In this document: piece by piece, positions 43,464 through 48,211 of the stretch
How the letters are laid out: every line of letters begins with the position of its first letter
Position numbering within the stretch: position 1 is the first letter of the stretch
DNA from: Pararcticibacter amylolyticus
GTDB lineage: Bacteria > Bacteroidota > Bacteroidia > Sphingobacteriales > Sphingobacteriaceae
Assembly (NCBI RefSeq): GCF_003130405.1
Contig: NZ_QEAS01000003.1
Coordinates: forward strand, 324,174 to 372,384
Length of the DNA stretch: 48,211 nt
Direction of reading: 5' to 3'
The notes under the pieces: generated by a model
What the model was told of the DNA's origin: nothing
What the model saw: the letters and a program-made list of their open reading frames with translations, nothing else
Databases searched by the model: none
Position numbers and translations under genes: made by a program

Positions 43464-45188
43464 ATGTTGAAAAACTACTTCCGCAGGAAGCCCCTTTCGA
43501 GTATCCTGTCGGATGTTCAGAGCGGTTTTAGTGATGGTGAAAGCAAAGAAAGCGGGCATTCAGGACTTAAACAGGTATTAGGAGTAAGAGACCTTACATT
43601 TATGGGAATTGCGGCAGTCATCGGTGCCGGAATATTCTCAACAATCGGCGAAGCTTCATTTCACGGAGGTCCCGGAGTAACATTACTTTTTATCATCACA
43701 GCCGTCACTTGTGGTTTTTCGGCAATGTGCTATGCTGAATTCGCTTCAAGGATTCCGGTCTCTGGCAGTGCTTATACTTATGCCTATGCGTCTTTCGGCG
43801 AACTCATTGCCTGGATTATAGGCTGGGACTTATTAATGGAATATGCCATCGGGAATATTGCCGTGGCAATCTCCTGGAGCCAGTATTTCACAAATCTTCT
43901 TGAAGGTTTCCATATTCATATTCCGGAGTATCTTACCATGGATTACCTCTCGGCATCCCGGGGGTACGAAAAAATACAGGAGTTAACAAGCAGCGGCAAT
44001 ACCGCAGAAATCACCTCGCAGCTTCAACATCAGGCAGCTGCATGGTCAACTGCACCAGGCTGGGGTAATATTAAACTTATTGCAGATATTCCGGCACTGG
44101 CTATTGTGATTGCGATTACTTATCTTGTATATATCGGCATCAGGGAAACGAAAAGAGCAACCAATGCCATGGTTATCCTGAAGATAGGAATTGTCATCGG
44201 AGTCATTATTCTCGGCTTCTTCTACATTACGCCGGCCAACTGGGATCCCTTTATGCCTAACGGATTTAAAGGTGTCATGCGGGGCGTGTCAGGTGTATTC
44301 TTCGCTTATATCGGTTTCGACGCAATTTCCACAACAGCAGAAGAATGCAAAAACCCCCAGCGCGACCTGCCCAGAGGTATGATTTATTCGCTCATCATCT
44401 GCACTATTCTCTATATCCTCATTGCGCTGGTACTTACCGGTATGGTAAATTATAAAGAGCTTGCAGTGGGAGATCCCCTGGCCTTTGTATTTAAACACGT
44501 TGGATTAAACGAGATCAGCTATATCATTTCGGTAAGTGCTGTCATCGCCACAGCCAGCGTATTGCTCATCTTTCAGATGGGGCAACCGCGTATCTGGATG
44601 AGCATGAGCAGGGACGGCCTGCTGCCAAAGGCATTTTCAAGGATACATCCCAAACATAAGACTCCTGGTTTTTCAACCATCGTTACCGGAATAGTAGTTG
44701 CAGTACCGGCCCTCTTTATGAATCTGACTGAAGTAACCGACCTGACAAGCATCGGTACACTATTCGCATTTGTACTGGTCTGCGGGGGAGTCCTGGTTCT
44801 CGATAAGGATACAGAACCAACCAGGGGCAGGTTCCGCATTCCATATATTAACTCAAGATATATCGTTCCGGCCTTATTAATTGCCGCTGTTGTGGTGTTC
44901 AGAGAACCGCTGGCAGGGCTCTTTAAATACTCAGGAGACTGGCACACCTACAAGGACAATCTCCCCTATTTTCTGTTTATCATCCTCTCCTCCGTCATCG
45001 CTGTATTATGTGTGGTTAAAAAACTGTCTCTTATCCCTGTTATGGGGCTTTTAAGCTGCTTTTACCTGATGACTGAACTGGGTTACACCAACTGGCTCCG
45101 CTTCCTGATATGGCTCGGTTTAGGCCTTATTGTGTATTTCGGATATAGTTACAAGAACAGCAAGCTGAATCTAAGATCTGAAGGATAA
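43464..45188 (+). CDS. APC-family amino-acid permease
   Basis: This 574-residue inner-membrane transporter has twelve or more hydrophobic helices. The hallmark first helix GIAAVIGAGIFSTIG is at about 48-62, and the conserved GVFFAYIGFDAISTTAEECKNP stretch follows in the middle; both are typical of the cationic amino-acid transporter (CAT)-like branch of the APC superfamily. The frame is open to a TTG at 43368, but the ATG at 43464 fits the -7 box and gives the usual N-terminus (MLKNYFRRKPL). The substrate is probably an amino acid, and its identity is not determinable. It converges on kup and shares a terminator with it. Confidence 0.93.
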   Translation: MLKNYFRRKPLSSILSDVQSGFSDGESKESGHSGLKQVLGVRDLTFMGIAAVIGAGIFSTIGEASFHGGPGVTLLFIITAVTCGFSAMCYAEFASRIPVSGSAYTYAYASFGELIAWIIGWDLLMEYAIGNIAVAISWSQYFTNLLEGFHIHIPEYLTMDYLSASRGYEKIQELTSSGNTAEITSQLQHQAAAWSTAPGWGNIKLIADIPALAIVIAITYLVYIGIRETKRATNAMVILKIGIVIGVIILGFFYITPANWDPFMPNGFKGVMRGVSGVFFAYIGFDAISTTAEECKNPQRDLPRGMIYSLIICTILYILIALVLTGMVNYKELAVGDPLAFVFKHVGLNEISYIISVSAVIATASVLLIFQMGQPRIWMSMSRDGLLPKAFSRIHPKHKTPGFSTIVTGIVVAVPALFMNLTEVTDLTSIGTLFAFVLVCGGVLVLDKDTEPTRGRFRIPYINSRYIVPALLIAAVVVFREPLAGLFKYSGDWHTYKDNLPYFLFIILSSVIAVLCVVKKLSLIPVMGLLSCFYLMTELGYTNWLRFLIWLGLGLIVYFGYSYKNSKLNLRSEG

Positions 45189-45436
45189 TTATTCCTGTTC
45201 AGCACAAAGGTTTTACGGCGTTCTTTTCTCTTTTGGATGCTGTATTTAGCGTATCAATCTTTCTTTATGCTGCTTACTCGTTACTGCCTTCTTACTCCGG
45301 CGGAGAGTAATAGGGTTTCAAAATAAATAACCGGATTAAATAAGTATCCTGTTGAAGAATACAGACCCTATTCCGTTAATAATAAAACACTTAGCAATCT
45401 TTTCTATTGTCCGAATCATGCGGACTTTCGGATATC
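45189..45436. other. Intergenic stretch with no recognised gene
   Basis: Between the permease stop and the shared terminator I see only minor dyads: GTCCG/CGGAC around 45410-45425, and AATAGGGT at 45309-45316 matched by ACCCTATT at 45365-45372. There is no coding region or RNA gene. Confidence 0.4.
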
Positions 45437-45484
45437 CTTTACTAAAAGGGCAATTCCAGATCCGGAATTGCCCTTTTAGTAAAG
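45437..45484. terminator. Bidirectional terminator between the permease and kup genes
   Basis: Perfect 21-base arms at 45437-45457 and 45464-45484 with a 6-base loop form a very stable hairpin. T-rich ends occur on both strands (TTTTAGTAAAG and its mirror). The kup stop codon begins at the next base, 45487-45485. It can serve both converging genes. Confidence 0.88.
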
Positions 45485-47431
45485 CTATTTAATCCTCTTC
45501 AAGGTAATTTCATCCCCGGTAGACACAATAAGCGGAACTTTCTCTACCGTAACAAAACTTAAATCAAGGCCGAACCCCCTTTCCTCAGAAAGCCCCAGTT
45601 TTTTGAGGACAAAATAATAGGCCATGATAAAGCGCTCCATAAACTGTAACTTATTAGAACGGGAAAGCACTTTTTCCAGAACAACAAATTTAAAATCGCC
45701 GACTATTTTATGTTTATTTAGTGAAGGATATTTACTGGTAATATCCACTTCTCCTTTTCTGACCAACTCCTCTACTACCATGCGGAAGAGGATATTAATC
45801 CGCTGCTCAACACGGAAGCCAAGCCTGAAATCAATACGAATCAACTTCTCAGGTACCAGAAAATCAACTTTATACTCGAGGGTATAAGGCTCGTCGGTAA
45901 CATCCACGTGGACCAGCCAGTAAAGGTCGGCCCTCTTTGGCTGCTTCTGCAAAATGGAGTACATGATCTTCGACTCTATTTCCGACTTGAAATTGGCACT
46001 GGTAAGATAAACAAGTTGTGAGGAATACTTGGGAACAGTTTGATCCTCGCTCAGTTCGCTGATTATCTCGTAATAATCCTCAATTTCAACAAACTTCACA
46101 TACCTGTTTTTAATCTTCCTGGCATTAGACCAGGCCCACATCACAGAAAAGAGGAAGGTACCAATCAGCAAACTGAACCATCCTCCGTGTGTAAATTTAG
46201 CCATGTTGCCCAGCAGAAAGGTAAGTTCAATAACGCAATAAACCGTCATAAAAATACCGATCAGGTATAGAGGGATCTTCATCCGCCTGAGGAATATCGC
46301 GACTAAAATAGTCGTCATCAACATCGCTACGGTTATAGACAGCCCGTAGGCCGCTTCCATTCTGGCAGATTCATGAAAAATCAGCATCACCAGGATACAG
46401 CCCCCCAGCAATAACCAGTTCATCGAAGGAACATACAACTGGCCTTTCTGATTGGTGGGGTAATTTATCCTGACTTTAGGCCACAAGTTGAGCCTCACAG
46501 CTTCCGATATTAATGTGAAAGATCCTGAAATCAGAGCCTGACTGGCAATAATGGCAGCTGCAGTTGCAATGGCGATCCCAAAAATCAGGAACCATCCCGG
46601 CATAATCTGGTAAAAAGGATTTTCGTTGATGTCGGTGTTCAATGTTGTACCCTGCCTCTGCCATAACCAGACGCCTTGTCCAAGGTAATTTAATACAAGA
46701 CAGGTTTTAACATAGATCCAGCTAACCCGGATGTTTTCGCGGCCGCAATGCCCCAAATCAGAATATAAGGCTTCAGCTCCTGTAGTACATAAAAATACTG
46801 CGCCCAGGATAATGAAAGCATCGGGAGATGTAGTAAGCAACTGCCATGCATAATAAGGATTCACGGCCTTGACGATAGCCGGATATTCCACCACATACCC
46901 TAATCCGAGCACCCCCATCATGGTAAACCAGATAAACATGATCGGGCCGAAAGCTTTACCTACCAGCGATGTACCAAACTGCTGAATGACAAAAAGGATT
47001 GTAATGATCGCAACAACGATTGGCACTGTTGGTAAACCCGGATATTTTGTTCCAAGTCCTTCAATTGCCGAGGAAACAGTAATCGGCGGTGTAATGATCC
47101 CGTCTGCCAATAGTGCACATCCCCCTATCATAGCTGGAATAACAAGCCAGCGGGCTCTGCGCCTCACCAGGGAAAACAAGGAGAATATACCTCCTTCGCC
47201 CTTATTATCAGCCCTTAAGGTTATCAGTACATATTTGACTGTAGTTTGTAATGTTAATGTCCAGAATATACAGGACAGACCGCCTAATATCAGATCCGGC
47301 GTGATCAGCCGCTCACCGATGATTGCTTTAAAAACGTATAAGGGAGAGGTCCCGATATCTCCATAAATAATTCCCAAACTAATCAGCAGGCCTGCAGCGG
47401 AGAGCTTATGAAGATCTTTATGATTTGCCAC
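45485..47431 (-). CDS. kup: Kup-type low-affinity potassium uptake transporter
   Basis: This 648-residue inner-membrane protein imports K+ with protons. The family signature LGIIYGDIGTSPLYVFKA lies near 19-36. About twelve membrane helices extend to near residue 435, including GALLADGIITPP-like and TGAEALYSDLGHCGR stretches. A cytoplasmic C-terminal domain follows (about 455-648, YWLVHVDVTDEPYTLEYKVD), as in family members. The start is a GTG at 47431, with no ATG nearby, 22 bases downstream of a strong promoter. It is a single-gene unit. Confidence 0.96.
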   Translation of the reverse strand: MANHKDLHKLSAAGLLISLGIIYGDIGTSPLYVFKAIIGERLITPDLILGGLSCIFWTLTLQTTVKYVLITLRADNKGEGGIFSLFSLVRRRARWLVIPAMIGGCALLADGIITPPITVSSAIEGLGTKYPGLPTVPIVVAIITILFVIQQFGTSLVGKAFGPIMFIWFTMMGVLGLGYVVEYPAIVKAVNPYYAWQLLTTSPDAFIILGAVFLCTTGAEALYSDLGHCGRENIRVSWIYVKTCLVLNYLGQGVWLWQRQGTTLNTDINENPFYQIMPGWFLIFGIAIATAAAIIASQALISGSFTLISEAVRLNLWPKVRINYPTNQKGQLYVPSMNWLLLGGCILVMLIFHESARMEAAYGLSITVAMLMTTILVAIFLRRMKIPLYLIGIFMTVYCVIELTFLLGNMAKFTHGGWFSLLIGTFLFSVMWAWSNARKIKNRYVKFVEIEDYYEIISELSEDQTVPKYSSQLVYLTSANFKSEIESKIMYSILQKQPKRADLYWLVHVDVTDEPYTLEYKVDFLVPEKLIRIDFRLGFRVEQRINILFRMVVEELVRKGEVDITSKYPSLNKHKIVGDFKFVVLEKVLSRSNKLQFMERFIMAYYFVLKKLGLSEERGFGLDLSFVTVEKVPLIVSTGDEITLKRIK

Positions 47432-47452
47432 GCTATTTTTTTAAACCGGGCA

Positions 47453-47483
47453 CAAAAGTAAGAGATGCCAGACAATTAAACAA
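47453..47483 (-). promoter_or_regulatory. Promoter of kup
   Basis: The minus strand has TTG at 47483-47481, a 20-base spacer and TACTTTTG at 47460-47453, a full match to the Bacteroidota TTG-N17-23-TAnnTTTG promoter. It lies 22 bases upstream of the GTG start. Confidence 0.65.
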
Positions 47484-47534
47484 CCATGATTATCAGTAGT
47501 TTTTATTTTTTATTTAAAACTGAAAATCAAGTAC

Positions 47535-47569
47535 TTTGTTAAATTCCCGGACGGCTTGCTATATCTTTG
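47535..47569 (+). promoter_or_regulatory. Candidate promoter of the sorting-domain protein gene
   Basis: TTTG at 47535-47538, a 23-base spacer and TATCTTTG at 47562-47569 form a near-ideal promoter about 75 bases before the ATG at 47645. A second -7-like box, TAGCTTTG, lies at 47622-47629 without a -33 partner. Confidence 0.5.
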
Positions 47570-47644
47570 TTAAATTTTGTTAAATAAACTTACCAGATAC
47601 CATTAATCGTATTTAAATTATTAGCTTTGTTGAGGAGATAAAGG

Positions 47645-48211
47645 ATGAAAAAATTTTACCTGTTAGCTATTTCGTTTTATTTTATACTGCTGGGCGCCAG
47701 AGCCTTCGACAGCAAGAGCATACTAGTGCTCAGAAATGAAACTATGGATTCTATAAGAAGGCTTCAGCCAAAGCCGGCTAGCAAAATAACCGACACACGG
47801 CCGGACAGGCCAACCAGGAACGAGCTAAAGATCAACATAACTCCGTTTAAGCCTATTAGTACAAGAACATCATCTGCAGCTTCTTCATCTCCGGCTTCAG
47901 CGCCAGCATCTGCCGGCGGGCCTCAAAAAACTGCCGGGCAGGATGTGAAAGCTTTAAGCAACGTCAAGGTATTCCCCAACCCGGTGGAAGATCAGATCAA
48001 TATCTCTTATTCCCTCAGTAAAGATGCCAACGTAACAGTTAAGGTAATGGATGTACTCGGAAACGAGATAGCAACCCTCCTCTCTCAACGCCTTCCCGCA
48101 GGAGAGCAGAATCACAGCTTTGCTATTACTACCAAGCTTAACAGCGGATACTATTTCATCCGCGTAATCGCAGGAAACGAAACAATCATAAAAAGGGTAT
48201 CTGTATTATAG
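47645..48211 (+). CDS. Small protein with type IX secretion sorting domain
   Basis: A complete 188-residue protein with a stop codon at the last base of the window. The signal peptide (1-20, MKKFYLLAISFYFILLGARA) is followed by about 50 polar, basic residues, a Ser/Ala/Pro-rich linker (about 74-96) and a C-terminal sorting domain of the Por_Secre_tail type (about 102-188, with VFPNPVEDQINISYSL and the final GYYFIRVIAGNETIIKRVSVL). Such domains direct proteins through the type IX system to the cell surface. No catalytic or adhesive domain is present. A GGAG-like sequence precedes the ATG. Confidence 0.85.
   Translation: MKKFYLLAISFYFILLGARAFDSKSILVLRNETMDSIRRLQPKPASKITDTRPDRPTRNELKINITPFKPISTRTSSAASSSPASAPASAGGPQKTAGQDVKALSNVKVFPNPVEDQINISYSLSKDANVTVKVMDVLGNEIATLLSQRLPAGEQNHSFAITTKLNSGYYFIRVIAGNETIIKRVSVL

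Noticed and set aside
1-48211. Insertion sequences, integrases, CRISPR arrays, tRNA or rRNA genes
   Set aside because: I looked for transposase or integrase motifs, regularly spaced repeats and tRNA-like cloverleaf sequences and found none I could support.

Overview
The window looks like a chromosomal segment of a Bacteroidota bacterium, most likely a soil or plant-associated Sphingobacteriaceae member (Pedobacter- or Mucilaginibacter-like; this placement is inferred). The signs are three SusC/SusD pairs, hybrid two-component sensors with Reg_prop propellers and AraC outputs, an ECF sigma/FecR/STN-SusC cassette, a type IX secretion sorting domain, and promoters of the Bacteroidota TTG...TAnnTTTG type.

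Positions 1-34800, almost all on the minus strand, form a large polysaccharide utilization locus. In transcription order from the right it has: a GH92 mannosidase-family enzyme (32524-34800); a DUF4965/glutaminase-A-like protein with a jelly-roll insert (29902-32373); a GH127-type beta-L-arabinofuranosidase plus a GH2 enzyme (25604-29558); two GH51 alpha-L-arabinofuranosidases (21910-25435); an ECF sigma factor, FecR anti-sigma and STN-type SusC/SusD (14641-21663); a frameshifted gene remnant (14283-14577); a full hybrid two-component system, HTCS (9986-14065); and an operon with two tandem SusC/SusD pairs running off the left edge (1-9773). The enzyme set points to an arabinose-rich plant glycan, such as pectic arabinan or hydroxyproline-rich glycoprotein/arabinogalactan. 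GH92 and the DUF4965 protein suggest that mannose-capped or glycoprotein parts are handled too. The substrate is an inference from family membership.

Positions 35160-39120 (plus strand) hold a split HTCS: a propeller/histidine-kinase protein with no receiver, followed 22 bases later by a separate receiver-AraC regulator. The locus therefore shows three regulatory modes side by side: a fused HTCS, a split HTCS and a sigma/anti-sigma pair.

The most interesting signal is non-coding. Three intergenic regions, upstream of the HTCS gene, the GH127-GH2 unit and the GH92 gene, each hold two direct copies of CGTnTCA spaced 21 or 22 bases apart (14140/14162, 29760/29781, 34928/34949). Two helical turns is the spacing expected for an AraC-family activator. 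A TAnnTTTG-like -7 box lies 31 bases downstream in two cases and 21 in the third, with no clear -33 box. These are strong candidate operators for the locus regulator.

Positions 39175-48211 are mostly housekeeping: the EngB/YihA GTPase, a UbiA-type prenyltransferase, an M3 oligoendopeptidase, a small membrane-anchored protein, an APC amino-acid permease, the potassium transporter Kup (minus strand, convergent, sharing a perfect 21-bp terminator stem) and a small protein with a type IX sorting domain. No tRNA, rRNA, CRISPR array or intact mobile element was seen.
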